IMG/VR virus record: IMGVR_UViG_3300042922_001480
Coordinates: 1-40,873 of that record
Reading direction: 5' to 3' (one strand)
Source of the DNA: a virus
Length of the DNA stretch: 40,873 nucleotides
Shown: positions 1 through 7,603 of the stretch, in pieces
How positions within the stretch are numbered: position 1 is the first letter of the stretch
Layout of the letters: each line of letters starts with the position of its first letter
Translations under genes and position numbers: made by a program
Notes under the pieces: model-generated
The model's input: the letters and a program-made list of their open reading frames with translations, nothing else
Database searches by the model: none
Told to the model about the DNA's origin: nothing

Positions 1-978
1 ATGGTCGCGCGGAAACGGACAGCAGTCGCCACAGACCCGATGCCCGAGCGCATCGAGCCATGCCTCGCTCTCCTCGTCTCGAAGCCGCCAGTCGGCCCGG
101 CATGGGCATTCGAAATCAAATGGGATGGTTACCGTTTGGCGCTCCATGTCGAGCCCGGCGGCGTTCGTGTGATCACCCGCGGCGGGCACGACTGGACCAC
201 GCGCTTTGCCCATCTGGCCGAAGCGGCGCGGCAGCTCGGCCCCTCGACCATGATCCTCGACGGTGAGGCGGTGGTGCTGGACGAGCAAGGCCGATCCGAC
301 TTCGGCCGGCTGCAAAAGGCGCTCGGCGGCCGGGGCGGCAAGCGGTTCGCCCGCGAGGCGATCTTCTATGCGTTCGATCTGCTCTATCTCGACGGCCGCG
401 ACCTGACGCGCGAACGGCTCTCCGAACGCCGCCGGATCCTCGAGACCATCGTGCCTGGCCAGGATGGCCTCATTCGGCTTTCCGAGGAGTTCGATGGGGA
501 TGGCAAGGTGCTGCTTCAGCACGCCTGCAAGCTCGGCCTCGAGGGCATAATCGGAAAGCGCCGCGACAAGCCGTACCGCTCCGGCCGGCTCGGCGACTGG
601 ATCAAGGCCAAGTGCGTGCAGAGCGATAGCTTCGCCATCGTCGGCTACGAGCTGTCGGAAAAGATGCGCGGCGTGATCGGCCGGCTGCTGCTGGCGGCCA
701 GGCGCGGCGGCGAGCTCGTCTATGTCGGCGGCGTTGGGACCGGCTTCACCCGCGACGAGCTGCGCGCGCTGAAGAAGCAGCTCGATGCCATCCGCACCAC
801 GAAGCCGCCGGTCAAGCTACGGCGCAAGGGTGCGGTGTTCGTTGAGCCGCAGCTTGTCGCCGAGATCGAGTTCCGCGGCTGGACCGATGAGCCGAAGCTG
901 CGTCATCCTTCCTATAAGGGGCTGCGCGAGAAGGCGGACCAGAGCGAGGTCATGGTGCTCGGCGCCGACATGGCGTGA
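1..978 (+). CDS. ATP-dependent DNA ligase, LigD ligase-domain type
   Basis: This 325-residue protein joins DNA ends using ATP and fits the ligase domain of bacterial LigD used in Ku-dependent end joining. The adenylation motif E38-I-K40-W-D-G-Y-R carries the nucleotidyl lysine K40. A motif III-like FYAFDLLYLDG, motif IV EGIIGK and motif V WIKAK follow in order, and the last 110 residues form the OB-fold part ending in the EFRGWTDEPKLRHPSYKG block typical of LigD. Polymerase and phosphoesterase domains are absent, so it is a stand-alone ligase. The ATG is the first base of the window, so a longer upstream start cannot be excluded. Ku is not in view. It is a host gene by context. Confidence 0.93.
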   Translation: MVARKRTAVATDPMPERIEPCLALLVSKPPVGPAWAFEIKWDGYRLALHVEPGGVRVITRGGHDWTTRFAHLAEAARQLGPSTMILDGEAVVLDEQGRSDFGRLQKALGGRGGKRFAREAIFYAFDLLYLDGRDLTRERLSERRRILETIVPGQDGLIRLSEEFDGDGKVLLQHACKLGLEGIIGKRRDKPYRSGRLGDWIKAKCVQSDSFAIVGYELSEKMRGVIGRLLLAARRGGELVYVGGVGTGFTRDELRALKKQLDAIRTTKPPVKLRRKGAVFVEPQLVAEIEFRGWTDEPKLRHPSYKGLREKADQSEVMVLGADMA

Positions 979-1002
979 GCGCCGGGAAAGTTGGAGGGGC
1001 CG

Positions 1003-1236
1003 ATGCAGGAGGATTTGTTCCGCGTCACGCCGGAGAGGCTCGATGCCGCAAACAAGCTGAACGCGGCTCTCGCCGACCTGCCGCCGGATGACGTGCTCTT
1101 TGTTCTGGCGATGGCAGCAGCGGCGGTGCTCAAACGGGTCGCGCCGGATCCTGGCGAGGAGGACACGGCGTTTGAAGGATTCATGAAGGTAATCTGGACC
1201 GAGCTTACCGACGACGGACCGCCAAACGTGCAGTAA
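1003..1236 (+). CDS. hypothetical protein, 77 aa
   Basis: Small acidic, mostly helical protein that I do not recognise. The ATG at 1003 follows a strong ribosome site (GGAGGGG at 993-999) and starts 24 bases after the ligase stop, so the two may be co-transcribed. An in-frame TTG at 991 would place the ribosome site inside the gene and is less likely. No motif, signal peptide or membrane segment is visible. Confidence 0.6.
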   Translation: MQEDLFRVTPERLDAANKLNAALADLPPDDVLFVLAMAAAAVLKRVAPDPGEEDTAFEGFMKVIWTELTDDGPPNVQ

Positions 1237-1268
1237 AAAACGTCGGGCGAACGCGCCCACAGCTGCCG

Positions 1269-1553
1269 CTAGTGGCGCCCGGGCGATGGTTGATGATGAC
1301 GGCTGAAGCCAGTACCTGGCTGCACGTCGTCGCTCGCATTCCAGTTCGCATCGATGTGCAGTGTTGCCAAGCACTTGCCGGACTCACTTGCCATCCGGCA
1401 CTTGATCTCCGCTCGAGGCGAAAGCTCTCCATCCACGTCGCGAAGAAGTTCTCCTACCCAAGTCACGAGCTCTGACCACGCAGCTTTATCGTTGGCCATG
1501 TAAACATGTTGGCGCTCGTTCTCGCCTTCAATCTCGAACGTATACTTTGGCAT
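1269..1553 (-). CDS. DUF6894-like small protein
   Basis: The 94-residue product starts MPKYTFEIEGE and runs through a GELLRDVDGEL stretch to SGKCLATLHI. This resembles the short DUF6894 proteins (start MPRYFFH, middle helix, end LATVPF-like strand) that are abundant in Rhizobiales and have no known role. The ATG at 1553 is preceded by GAGAGG; a further upstream in-frame ATG at 1568 has no better site. The last 20 residues extend past the usual family end. Family assignment is by pattern only. Confidence 0.6.
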   Translation of the reverse strand: MPKYTFEIEGENERQHVYMANDKAAWSELVTWVGELLRDVDGELSPRAEIKCRMASESGKCLATLHIDANWNASDDVQPGTGFSRHHQPSPGRH

Positions 1554-1840
1554 TTGCAATCCTCTCATGAGGAAGCAACGCTCGCCATGCTCTAGACGTT
1601 CCCTTTATCTATCGACCTCGCGCCTGGATCACGGCGGCGCCAGGTGTCGGGCCCGGCGCCGCCGGATGTCACCGTGACCGCCCCCGCAGCGCCGCGGGAC
1701 AAAAATCACCACCCCGAACACGGGTGGCGGTCTTTGCACACGAAGCCCCGGAGGAGATTGAAGGGGACACTGCTGCAACGCGGTGAATGGAGCGACGTTC
1801 CCCTTCTCTCTTGCTAGCACGACTCGGCGATACCGACGCC

Positions 1841-2095
1841 ATGGAGCCCTACGTCATCACCACCCGCCGCATCACCGTGCTGGGCGGCCAGCTCGCCGAG
1901 ATCCCGCCGGACGCGCCGCCAGGCCTGCGCACATGGACTTGCCATGCCTTTTTTGTGCCTGGCGGCAAGGCGAGCCAGCTGAAGCCGCGGATCAAGCAAA
2001 CCCACATTGACATCACCGAGGTCGATGGTGGCGCCTGGGTGTATGGGGGCCACTTCTGGCTGGAGCAGACGCTGAAGGATCTCGGCTTGGCATAG
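1841..2095 (+). CDS. hypothetical protein, 84 aa
   Basis: Unrecognised protein with alternating strands (VITTRRITVLGG, THIDITEVDGGAWVYGGHFW). I chose ATG 1841 because codons from there on have strongly GC-rich third positions, whereas the 18 codons from the earlier ATG at 1787 do not. The 287 bases upstream (1554-1840) hold no gene I can support; they contain a 9-bp inverted repeat (1633-1641 with 1655-1663) of unknown meaning. Confidence 0.45.
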   Translation: MEPYVITTRRITVLGGQLAEIPPDAPPGLRTWTCHAFFVPGGKASQLKPRIKQTHIDITEVDGGAWVYGGHFWLEQTLKDLGLA

Positions 2096-2224
2096 AGTTG
2101 GTCTAGCGGCTACGCTGGTACTAACGTGCACCTGTTGTCTGATAGCGATTGCGGGCACAAGCCTTTCTGCCAAGCGCGTTGAACCGCCCCATAGCGGACG
2201 TCAAGAAGGTCGGTAGACGAACGC

Positions 2225-3253
2225 ATGACAAAAGGCGAACACCATCACGAGATAGACTTCGCGAAGAGGTATTTCGCGGTCGAGGAATCAACCTTAGATG
2301 CGGCCTCCGCGCTTTACCGCTTAGAACTCTTAATTGATGATGCGCAGACGGTCGCAGAACATCTTCAACCTCTTCTTCAAGGGCAAATTGCCCCTGCATT
2401 CTTCGAATTTGTCTCATACTACAATGTTGGATTTGTTACCTGCCTCGAATGGCATGCCAAGTCACGCTTGAGCGATCTCATCAGTTACGACCCCAAACAG
2501 ATTATCGAGCTTAACAAATCCATCAAGAATAACGTGAATACGCAGTTGGCCGTGCTTACGATAACGGAAGGCTTGACCATTCCCAATGTTCTTGGTGGCT
2601 CTATACGCATATCAACATTCGACGCATATATTGGAGCACTTAAGGCATTACTCAAACGCTTTAAAGATACAGAGACGTTAGACAAGGCTCTCGATGCCAA
2701 ATATAAAGGCACCCAGATCCGGAAAATTCTGGTGGACTTATATGAGGTCAGAAATTCATTGGTGCACGAGATTGATCTGAGTAAGATCGGTCATTGGAAC
2801 ATTAGGTCTTATTCCACCTTTCAAGACGTACTTGATAATGGAAAGGCAATAGAGAAGTTTGTCAAACGAATTGAACGCCGCCTAACTCAGATTGCACCAG
2901 AAGATTTTCCGAATCTGCTAAACTCACGAGGCTTTCCAAAGGACGACGTCGCTCGTCTTGCCAGAGAAATACGCAAGCTTGAAAAGAAAATCTCAGACAG
3001 CATCGCGTCAAATAATATATACGCAGATCTTTCTGTCGAAGAATGGAATAAACTGATAAGAAAGTCGAGATCATACATTCGATCTCACCTTACTTTTATC
3101 AACGGATTATATTTACCTGGACAAAGATATTATGACGTTCGTCCTTATATGAAGAAGACGTTACTAACTCAAAGAGTTCAATATCTAAACGTTATCGTGA
3201 AGCAACTGCTCGGTGATTCAGACGCAACGGATGGCGATGAGGCCGCTCCCTAG
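2225..3253 (+). CDS. HEPN-like protein, AT-rich, possible defence gene
   Basis: The 342-residue, largely helical protein contains an R-x4-H motif in the stretch [10 protein letters not shown] (about residues 176-185), the catalytic signature of HEPN ribonucleases. Base composition is far more AT-rich than everything around it (many ATA, TTA and AAT codons), a sign of recent transfer. It lies directly upstream of a degraded SRAP gene, which suggests an insertion at that spot. By family, HEPN proteins often act in abortive infection or as toxins; the specific subfamily is not recognised. The ATG follows a weak AGACGA ribosome site. Role is inference. Confidence 0.6.
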   Translation: MTKGEHHHEIDFAKRYFAVEESTLDAASALYRLELLIDDAQTVAEHLQPLLQGQIAPAFFEFVSYYNVGFVTCLEWHAKSRLSDLISYDPKQIIELNKSIKNNVNTQLAVLTITEGLTIPNVLGGSIRISTFDAYIGALKALLKRFKDTETLDKALDAKYKGTQIRKILVDLYEVRNSLVHEIDLSKIGHWNIRSYSTFQDVLDNGKAIEKFVKRIERRLTQIAPEDFPNLLNSRGFPKDDVARLAREIRKLEKKISDSIASNNIYADLSVEEWNKLIRKSRSYIRSHLTFINGLYLPGQRYYDVRPYMKKTLLTQRVQYLNVIVKQLLGDSDATDGDEAAP

Positions 3254-3262
3254 GGCGAGCGA

Positions 3263-3489
3263 GTGACAGATCCAGCCGGCGTCACCAACATCCGCAACCT
3301 GAGGCGATACCAGTGATCCTCACCACCGAGGAGGAGCTCGATGCCTGGATGCGCGCGCCGTGGGCTGAGGCCAAGACGCTGCAGCGGCCATTGCCGGATG
3401 ATGCGCTGCAGATCGTGGCTCGCTGGAGCGCGAAAGAGGATCCACCTCTGACGGCGCCTTTGCTCGGAGAGCCGAGACTGTTTGGCTGA
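3263..3489 (+). pseudogene. SRAP/YedK (SOS response-associated peptidase) remnant with internal deletion
   Basis: Two fragments of a SRAP family protein lie head to tail in different frames. 3263-3301 reads [13 protein letters not shown], the central block that in rhizobial SRAP proteins precedes SPHWRRWL. From about 3304 another frame reads [17 protein letters not shown] and continues through [16 protein letters not shown] to a stop, which is the normal C-terminus. The N-terminal half with the catalytic Cys2 and the segment between the fragments are missing. SRAP proteins crosslink abasic sites in single-stranded DNA, so this copy cannot work. It marks chromosomal sequence damaged by insertion or deletion. 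Confidence 0.72.
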
Positions 3490-3508
3490 TCACGAGCAGT
3501 ACCGCTGA

Positions 3509-4393
3509 TTAGGTACTTTCAGATTCCACCACATCTTTGAACAAGTCCGCGAGCGTTTTTGTAGCACCAATTTCAGGGAACGCCTCCATCATATCCTTGG
3601 CCATACTGGCTATGACGACCTTTGCATGTAGTAAGAGTACATCTGCGTCGCTTTGATCGAGCACCGCTCTCAAATGACTTAAAGGATTTCGATCAAAATC
3701 CTTCACATGTCGGATACGATCCAATGTTTTTGCGGGGGGTGCGGGTGATGCACTGACGGCCTCCAAGCCAGCAAGAAGCTGGCCCCACGTATTCTCTTCG
3801 GCATCGTCCTTACCCGTATAGTTTCTGTAATAAATCCTCAAAACTGCTTCGATCGAACGGCAAGAGTGATATCCTGACGCCGTGTAAAGCCCGAACGCAA
3901 AACACCTTCCGGCCTGCTGATATTCTCTGAGACAGTCAGGGCCAATAAAAGGGATGATCTCATTGGCAAAAGTCCACTCGGCACGATCCACGAGGTCGGC
4001 AACATCATAAGTTCCCCTCTTTGGCACCCTGTACGTGGCCGCCTTCTGCATCTCCGCCCTAAAAACTGCCTCAAAATTTTGGACCGAGCGACGGACATCG
4101 ATTACGTGCCAAACAGCAACCTCTGTGGATCCCTCCGGATACGAGAAATTTCCCTCGGCGTCCGTGAAGTACGTTTTGTCGATCTTATCGAGAACCTCTG
4201 ACAATTCTACAGCCGCACGTCTGCATATATCTATTTGAACCGGGGGACTGGCGCCGAGAACCGCATTAAGATGTGGCTTTGCCTGAGACATCAGACCGAA
4301 TATCTCAAGAACGCTTATTTTATCTCTTACATAGAGAAGCGGATGGACGGCTGCGCCTAACTCATAGAGTCGATAAAGGTCTATGCGTTCCAA
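3509..4393 (-). CDS. HEPN-like protein next to the prophage edge
   Basis: A mostly helical 294-residue protein. The C-terminal part has a basic/aromatic helix (RSIEAVLRIYYRNYTG), then KDFDRNPLSHLRAVL with an R-x4-H signature, then a final helix, an arrangement usual for HEPN domains. I chose the TTG at 4393 because GGGAGGGG lies four bases upstream and because a longer reading to 4507 would run through the phage terminator at 4428-4466. Composition is less GC-rich than the phage. It could be phage cargo or a host island gene; together with 2225-3253 it makes a convergent pair. Function is inferred from the motif only. Confidence 0.6.
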   Translation of the reverse strand: MERIDLYRLYELGAAVHPLLYVRDKISVLEIFGLMSQAKPHLNAVLGASPPVQIDICRRAAVELSEVLDKIDKTYFTDAEGNFSYPEGSTEVAVWHVIDVRRSVQNFEAVFRAEMQKAATYRVPKRGTYDVADLVDRAEWTFANEIIPFIGPDCLREYQQAGRCFAFGLYTASGYHSCRSIEAVLRIYYRNYTGKDDAEENTWGQLLAGLEAVSASPAPPAKTLDRIRHVKDFDRNPLSHLRAVLDQSDADVLLLHAKVVIASMAKDMMEAFPEIGATKTLADLFKDVVESEST

Positions 4394-4427
4394 GATACCC
4401 CTCCCTTCAGGCAACTCTTGGTAGCAC

Positions 4428-4466
4428 AAAAAAAATGGCCCCGCCCCTCCCGAAGGAGAGGCGGGC
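4428..4466 (-). terminator. Rho-independent terminator of the phage lysis/late operon
   Basis: On the minus strand an 11-bp stem with one mismatch (4440-4450 with 4455-4465, loop 4451-4454) is followed by eight U residues (A run at 4428-4435). It lies past the last lysis-region gene and closes the late transcript. It also marks the probable left limit of the phage genes. Confidence 0.8.
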
Positions 4467-4522
4467 AAGTCGCAGGAGGAAACGCCCAAGGAGGGCAGGC
4501 ACGGCACGTCACCGCCAGACGG

Positions 4523-4705
4523 TCATTCAGCGGCTTCCCGTTGCGCCTGAGGCGCGATCTCTTGCTTAGTGGCCGGCGCCGGATGCCGTGCATCCCGAGC
4601 CGCCTTGATCAGATCGGCGGCGAAGGCCTCCACCTCGTCGGGGTACCGATCTCCACGCAGGCGCCTCGGGAGACGATCAGCATGCCGGGCGTATCGAGAC
4701 GGCAG
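4523..4705 (-). CDS. possible small ORF after the lysis cassette
   Basis: The frame after the stop of the 4712-4993 gene stays open to 4523 and ends in a coding-looking helical stretch (DEVEAFAADLIKAARDARH). No ATG, GTG or TTG lies near its beginning; a CTG at 4705 or an internal GTG near 4640 would be needed. It is in the same frame as the gene before it, separated by one TGA. It may be a genuine small gene with an unusual start, a C-terminal remnant, or chance. The rest of the 318-base gap 4394-4711 holds only the terminator. Confidence 0.25.
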   Translation of the reverse strand: MPSRYARHADRLPRRLRGDRYPDEVEAFAADLIKAARDARHPAPATKQEIAPQAQREAAE

Positions 4706-4711
4706 GCTCGC

Positions 4712-4993
4712 TCACTTGCCCATCAGCGCCTTGGCGCCAAGCGAGAGCAGGTAGAAGAACCCGCCGGCGACCGCGAGCAGGACGGCGCCGCCGATCTTGG
4801 ATGCCGCCCCGTCGAAGGCGCGGCGCATGCGGCGCACGAACGTGAAGTCCGCTCGTGCCTCCTTCCTGTCCTCGCTGTCCTCAATGAACAGCCCGGCATC
4901 GGCGAGGCCATTGACGACGGCTCGTTCCAGCATGGCCTCGAGTTCGGAACGCGAGATCGACACGACGACGGATTCCCGGATTTCGTCCTGCAT
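4712..4993 (-). CDS. small phage membrane protein of the lysis cassette
   Basis: The 93-residue protein begins MQDEIRESVVVSISRSELE, has a polar helical middle (EDRKEARADFTFVRRMRR) and a single C-terminal membrane segment (IGGAVLLAVAGGFFYLLSLG), so the N-terminal part probably faces the cytoplasm. The ATG at 4993 overlaps the stop of the o-spanin gene (TGATG), so the two are translationally coupled. It may be an accessory holin or antiholin; I cannot assign it to a family. A longer in-frame start at 5098 would run into the o-spanin gene. Confidence 0.7.
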   Translation of the reverse strand: MQDEIRESVVVSISRSELEAMLERAVVNGLADAGLFIEDSEDRKEARADFTFVRRMRRAFDGAASKIGGAVLLAVAGGFFYLLSLGAKALMGK

Positions 4994-5337
4994 CAGCGCG
5001 CCCTCTGGCTGGCCGATCGCGCGGCGTCCGGCCCGGCGGCCAAGATGGCGCGTTCCGTCATCACCACGCCGATTAGGCCATCGAGCCGCCCCTTGCATAC
5101 GGCAAGATTCTGCCGGTCGGCGGCATGGATTGCGGTCTGCTTCGATACCGATCCCGTCGCTTGGGCGAGGCCGGGCGCCGGGCCGTCCACCGTGGTGGTG
5201 AGGCCAGCCGGGATGGTGGCGAGGTTCGGTCGCTCAGCGAATGGCGTCGAGGCCCCGCAGGACGCCAGGAGGAAGGCCTCGATACACGTCGCGGCAACCG
5301 TCAGGCACCTGCTTGTCGTCTTCCTGCTGCGCCACAC
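4993..5337 (-). CDS. Rz1-like o-spanin lipoprotein
   Basis: The 114-residue product starts at GTG 5337, seven bases after GGGAG. It has a basic n-region (RSRK), a hydrophobic core and a lipobox L24-A25-S26-C27 followed by G, so it is predicted to be an outer-membrane lipoprotein. It begins inside the last 104 bases of the i-spanin gene in another frame, the arrangement of lambda Rz/Rz1. The mature part is rich in P, T and A. Together with the i-spanin it would disrupt the outer membrane in the last step of lysis. It is longer than lambda Rz1 (60 residues). A longer in-frame start at 5598 is possible but would lose the signal peptide. Confidence 0.75.
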   Translation of the reverse strand: MWRSRKTTSRCLTVAATCIEAFLLASCGASTPFAERPNLATIPAGLTTTVDGPAPGLAQATGSVSKQTAIHAADRQNLAVCKGRLDGLIGVVMTERAILAAGPDAARSASQRAR

Positions 5338-5719
5338 TGAGGATCTCCCTTTGCGTCTGTTCAAGGCCGGCCATGCGGGTGTTGAGGGCGTCGACGAATT
5401 GCCGGCCGAGCTGCTCGGTGGCGGCGCGGGCGCCTGCCTGGAACTGGCGCTCGCGCTCGGCGGCGGCCTGCCAGCGCCCCCGCTCCTCGGTAAGGCCGGC
5501 GCGATAGCGCGCCTCGCCATGGGCGCTGAAGGCGAGCCACAGCCCCGCCACCACGGCAGCGATGCCAGCCGGCGCGGCGAGCAGCCGATAGACGACACGC
5601 GGAATCGTGGAATAGATGATGAGGGCGAGGCCGAGCAGGATCAGCGCGGCGGCGCCGAGCCCCTGCGCCCACGCCCACAGCAGTGAGACGGCGGCGTCGA
5701 GAAAATTGAGCTCCAGCAT
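5234..5719 (-). CDS. Rz-like i-spanin
   Basis: This 161-residue protein has two N-terminal hydrophobic stretches (about residues 15-37 and 45-65) followed by a periplasmic coiled coil rich in A, E, Q and R (EERGRWQAAAERERQFQAG onward) and a Cys-containing tail (PDGCRDVYRG). This matches i-spanins, which sit in the inner membrane and bind the o-spanin lipoprotein across the periplasm. The ATG at 5719 overlaps the endolysin stop (TGATG). Its 3' end overlaps the o-spanin gene by 104 bases. Upstream in-frame extension to 5947 overlaps the endolysin and is a shadow. Confidence 0.75.
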   Translation of the reverse strand: MLELNFLDAAVSLLWAWAQGLGAAALILLGLALIIYSTIPRVVYRLLAAPAGIAAVVAGLWLAFSAHGEARYRAGLTEERGRWQAAAERERQFQAGARAATEQLGRQFVDALNTRMAGLEQTQREILSVAQQEDDKQVPDGCRDVYRGLPPGVLRGLDAIR

Positions 5720-6168
5720 CACACTGCCTTCAGGCAAAGCTCGCGCTCGGCAGCGCGGCGGCGGGTGAGGCCCCGGAAGACGATGCCGCCGGCCTTGTTC
5801 CAGGCCATGAAAGCTTCGCAGCCCTCGCGGATCTTGCCAGCCCGCACCAGGTTCGCTGCGGTCGAGCTGCACGCGCGCTTGGCGCCGATGTTGTAGGCGA
5901 GAGACGTGAACGCGATGAACCGCTGGTCGGGAAGGCCTGGTAGGCACTTCTCAATCGGCTCGGCATAGTCCTCGAGGCGCCGCACCAGCATCGCCTTGCA
6001 CTCGGCGAGCGAATAGCTGTCGCCCTCCTTCACGCCCTCCGTCTCGCCAGCGCACACGGTCCACACGCCGACCACGTCCTGATAGGCGGTAGTCTGCACC
6101 CCCTCCCATCCGGTCACGAAAGTGGCGCACACAGCCGCAACCGCGGCCGACTTCTTCAGCCTGCTCAT
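5719..6168 (-). CDS. SAR endolysin, lysozyme GH24 family
   Basis: The 149-residue enzyme cleaves peptidoglycan. The catalytic triad pattern E-x8-D-x5-T is present as E22 (in GWEG), D31 and T37, as in phage 21 and P1 lysozymes. The N-terminus (MSRLKKSAAVAAVCATFVTG) is a weakly hydrophobic, A/V/G-rich segment directly before the catalytic glutamate, typical of a signal-arrest-release domain; the enzyme would be exported by Sec and released when the membrane is depolarised. Cys14 may be part of the control by disulphide exchange. ATG 6168 overlaps the holin stop (ATGA). Confidence 0.9.
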   Translation of the reverse strand: MSRLKKSAAVAAVCATFVTGWEGVQTTAYQDVVGVWTVCAGETEGVKEGDSYSLAECKAMLVRRLEDYAEPIEKCLPGLPDQRFIAFTSLAYNIGAKRACSSTAANLVRAGKIREGCEAFMAWNKAGGIVFRGLTRRRAAERELCLKAV

Positions 6169-6386
6169 GACTTGTCCCCGATGTTGGATTGCGCGATCAG
6201 CCGGGCGGCCAGGGCGCCGGCGGTGATGAAGAAGGAGAGCGCGGCGAAGGCGCCGGGCGGGATCGGCAGCGCGCCGTTGAGGAAGGGCAGCACCACCTCA
6301 ATGCCGGACAGCAGAGCAGCCGCGGCGATCAAGCGGACGCTCCAGGCGCGCTTGAGCACCGCCTGCCAGTTGTCGACGAGGCGCAT
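6165..6386 (-). CDS. phage holin
   Basis: This 73-residue protein has two hydrophobic segments (AWSVRLIAAAALLSGIEVVL and PGAFAALSFFITAGALAARL) with short charged ends, the layout of a class II-type holin found before lysozyme genes in alphaproteobacterial phages. It would permeabilise or depolarise the inner membrane and trigger the SAR endolysin. The ATG at 6386 follows a GGAG site. The gene starts only 18 bases after a hairpin terminator, so its expression may depend on read-through. Confidence 0.8.
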   Translation of the reverse strand: MRLVDNWQAVLKRAWSVRLIAAAALLSGIEVVLPFLNGALPIPPGAFAALSFFITAGALAARLIAQSNIGDKS

Positions 6387-6403
6387 GCGAAGCTCCGGAA
6401 ATG

Positions 6404-6427
6404 AAAAGGCCGCCCGGAAGGGCGGCC
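6404..6427 (-). terminator. hairpin terminator or attenuator in front of the holin gene
   Basis: A perfect 8-bp stem (6408-6415 with 6420-6427, GGAA loop on the plus strand) is followed on the minus strand by UUUUC. It ends the transcript of the three small genes 6738-7603 and leaves only 18 bases to the holin start. Confidence 0.7.
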
Positions 6428-6493
6428 GTTACGTGATCTTGCGAAGGGTTCGCACTGCGCAGATAGTTCGGCGCCGGGGCCTACCTTGGAGAC

Positions 6494-6736
6494 ATGGCCG
6501 TGCCATTCCGTAACAAGGGCTATGATCCCGAGACCGTCGTCTTCCTGCAGCAATGCCTTGATATCGCGACGGAAGCCGCCTGCCGCCTGACCGGATCGCT
6601 CCCCAGTGAGGATCTTCGGCAGCGCCTAGCAATCGCCCTGATGGAAGGCGCAGAGGCGGACCTTAGCAACCAAGACGAATTGATCGACTTTGCCGTCAAA
6701 TCCCTGCCGGAGTTTCGGAAACGCCTGGCGAACTAG
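6494..6736 (+). CDS. hypothetical protein, plus-strand moron candidate
   Basis: An 80-residue helical acidic protein (ETVVFLQQCLDIATEAACRL, DLRQRLAIALMEGAEADL) that I do not recognise. It is encoded against the late operon, has its own GGAG ribosome site, and sits between the late-gene hairpin at 6404-6427 and the converging gene ending at 6738. Such lone reversed genes in late regions are usually cargo expressed independently of the lytic programme. Confidence 0.65.
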   Translation: MAVPFRNKGYDPETVVFLQQCLDIATEAACRLTGSLPSEDLRQRLAIALMEGAEADLSNQDELIDFAVKSLPEFRKRLAN

Positions 6737-6737
6737 T

Positions 6738-6998
6738 TCAGCCCGCCGCGTCGACATCCTCGGCGGCGGCGATGATCGCGTGCTCAAGCCGCGTGATGCC
6801 GCCGAGCACAGCATCGATCCGATGCACCTCGGTGCGCTGATGCAGCGCCCGGCCGTCGCGCGTCACCATCACCGCAGCGATGCTTTCGATTTCGCCGGCG
6901 CGGACGCGGCGCTCCATGTCCTTCAACATGGCGAGGCAGTCGAGCTTCGCCGCCTGCACACGCGGGTGCTTATGGAGCGGTACGGGCTTGAGCGTCAT
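6738..6998 (-). CDS. hypothetical phage protein, 86 aa
   Basis: Unrecognised small protein. Its ATG overlaps the stop of the upstream zinc-ribbon-like gene (ATGA), so the two are coupled. A helix with KLDCLAMLKDMERRVRAGEI is followed by a short strand and a C-terminal helix (DAVLGGITRLEHAIIAAAED). It lies past the tail genes, before the lysis module. Confidence 0.6.
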   Translation of the reverse strand: MTLKPVPLHKHPRVQAAKLDCLAMLKDMERRVRAGEIESIAAVMVTRDGRALHQRTEVHRIDAVLGGITRLEHAIIAAAEDVDAAG

Positions 6999-7366
6999 TC
7001 GGCGGCCTCGGGTGGCGGGTTGCGGCTGTCGGCGATGATGCGGATGCCGTGCGCGAGGTAGACCCGCTGTCGCGGAAACTCGCGGCAGGCGGCATCGAAA
7101 GCGGCGCGGGCGATGATGATGTTTTTCGAGCGGGTCACGGTCTCGGGCGGGCTCGTCGGCAGGAACTGCGTCGCCACCAGATAGGTAAGGTCCTCAGGGT
7201 CGATATGCTGCGGGCGCTCCATCCTCACCGCCTTCGAGCCGCACTCCTTGCAGCGCAGCCGGCGGCGCAGCTGGTCGATGGTGGTGAGCCCGGCTTCCGA
7301 GCGCCGGAGCCAGGTTCGGTGCGGGCACATCAGGCACGCGACGCAGATGATCTCGTCGACCAGCAT
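6995..7366 (-). CDS. hypothetical phage protein with zinc-ribbon-like cysteines
   Basis: This 123-residue protein has four spaced cysteines near the N-terminus: CVACLMC at about residues 8-14 and CKEC at about residues 39-42. They could bind one zinc ion. The rest is mixed (TYLVATQFLPTSPPETVTRS, then a helix and VYLAHGIRII). No enzymatic motif is visible. It overlaps the next gene by four bases and lies seven bases after the gene at 7373-7603, in one small operon. Confidence 0.6.
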   Translation of the reverse strand: MLVDEIICVACLMCPHRTWLRRSEAGLTTIDQLRRRLRCKECGSKAVRMERPQHIDPEDLTYLVATQFLPTSPPETVTRSKNIIIARAAFDAACREFPRQRVYLAHGIRIIADSRNPPPEAAE

Positions 7367-7372
7367 GGCGGC

Positions 7373-7603
7373 TCAGCCCTGCGGGCGACGCCTCGCCCGC
7401 ACATAGCCTCGCGAGACTTCGTGTGCGAGGCCCTCAACCTCCGCTTCGAGCGCGGCATACTCCTCCTCGAGCGCGGCGTTCGCCAGGATCAGCACCCGCA
7501 CCGCCGCCCGCGCATCGCCCTCGCACAGTTCGATGACGGCATCGACATCTTCATCGCTGCCGACAAAAGAAGGGCGTTCGGCGGGCACTGGCTCGCTCGG
7601 CAT
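7373..7603 (-). CDS. hypothetical phage protein with coiled-coil segment, 76 aa
   Basis: Acidic helical protein; the middle (LILANAALEEEYAALEAEVE) has a heptad-like pattern and the C-terminus is basic (RARRRPQG). ATG 7603 has GGAG six bases upstream; a longer reading to 7729 is poor in coding signal and lacks a ribosome site. It is the first gene of a three-gene operon ending at the hairpin 6404-6427. Function unknown. Confidence 0.6.
   Translation of the reverse strand: MPSEPVPAERPSFVGSDEDVDAVIELCEGDARAAVRVLILANAALEEEYAALEAEVEGLAHEVSRGYVRARRRPQG

Noticed and set aside
1633-1663. 9-bp inverted repeat GGCGGCGCC/GGCGCCGCC in the gap before 1841
   Set aside because: Simple GC-only sequence in a GC-rich gap with no U run; no function can be supported.
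1-4400. tRNA gene as attachment site
   Set aside because: No cloverleaf or CCA-type end was seen near the probable left limit of the phage.
4418-5686. 422-residue plus-strand ORF across the lysis genes
   Set aside because: It is antisense to the o-spanin and i-spanin genes, which have clear motifs, and crosses a terminator. GC-rich DNA gives long open antisense frames.
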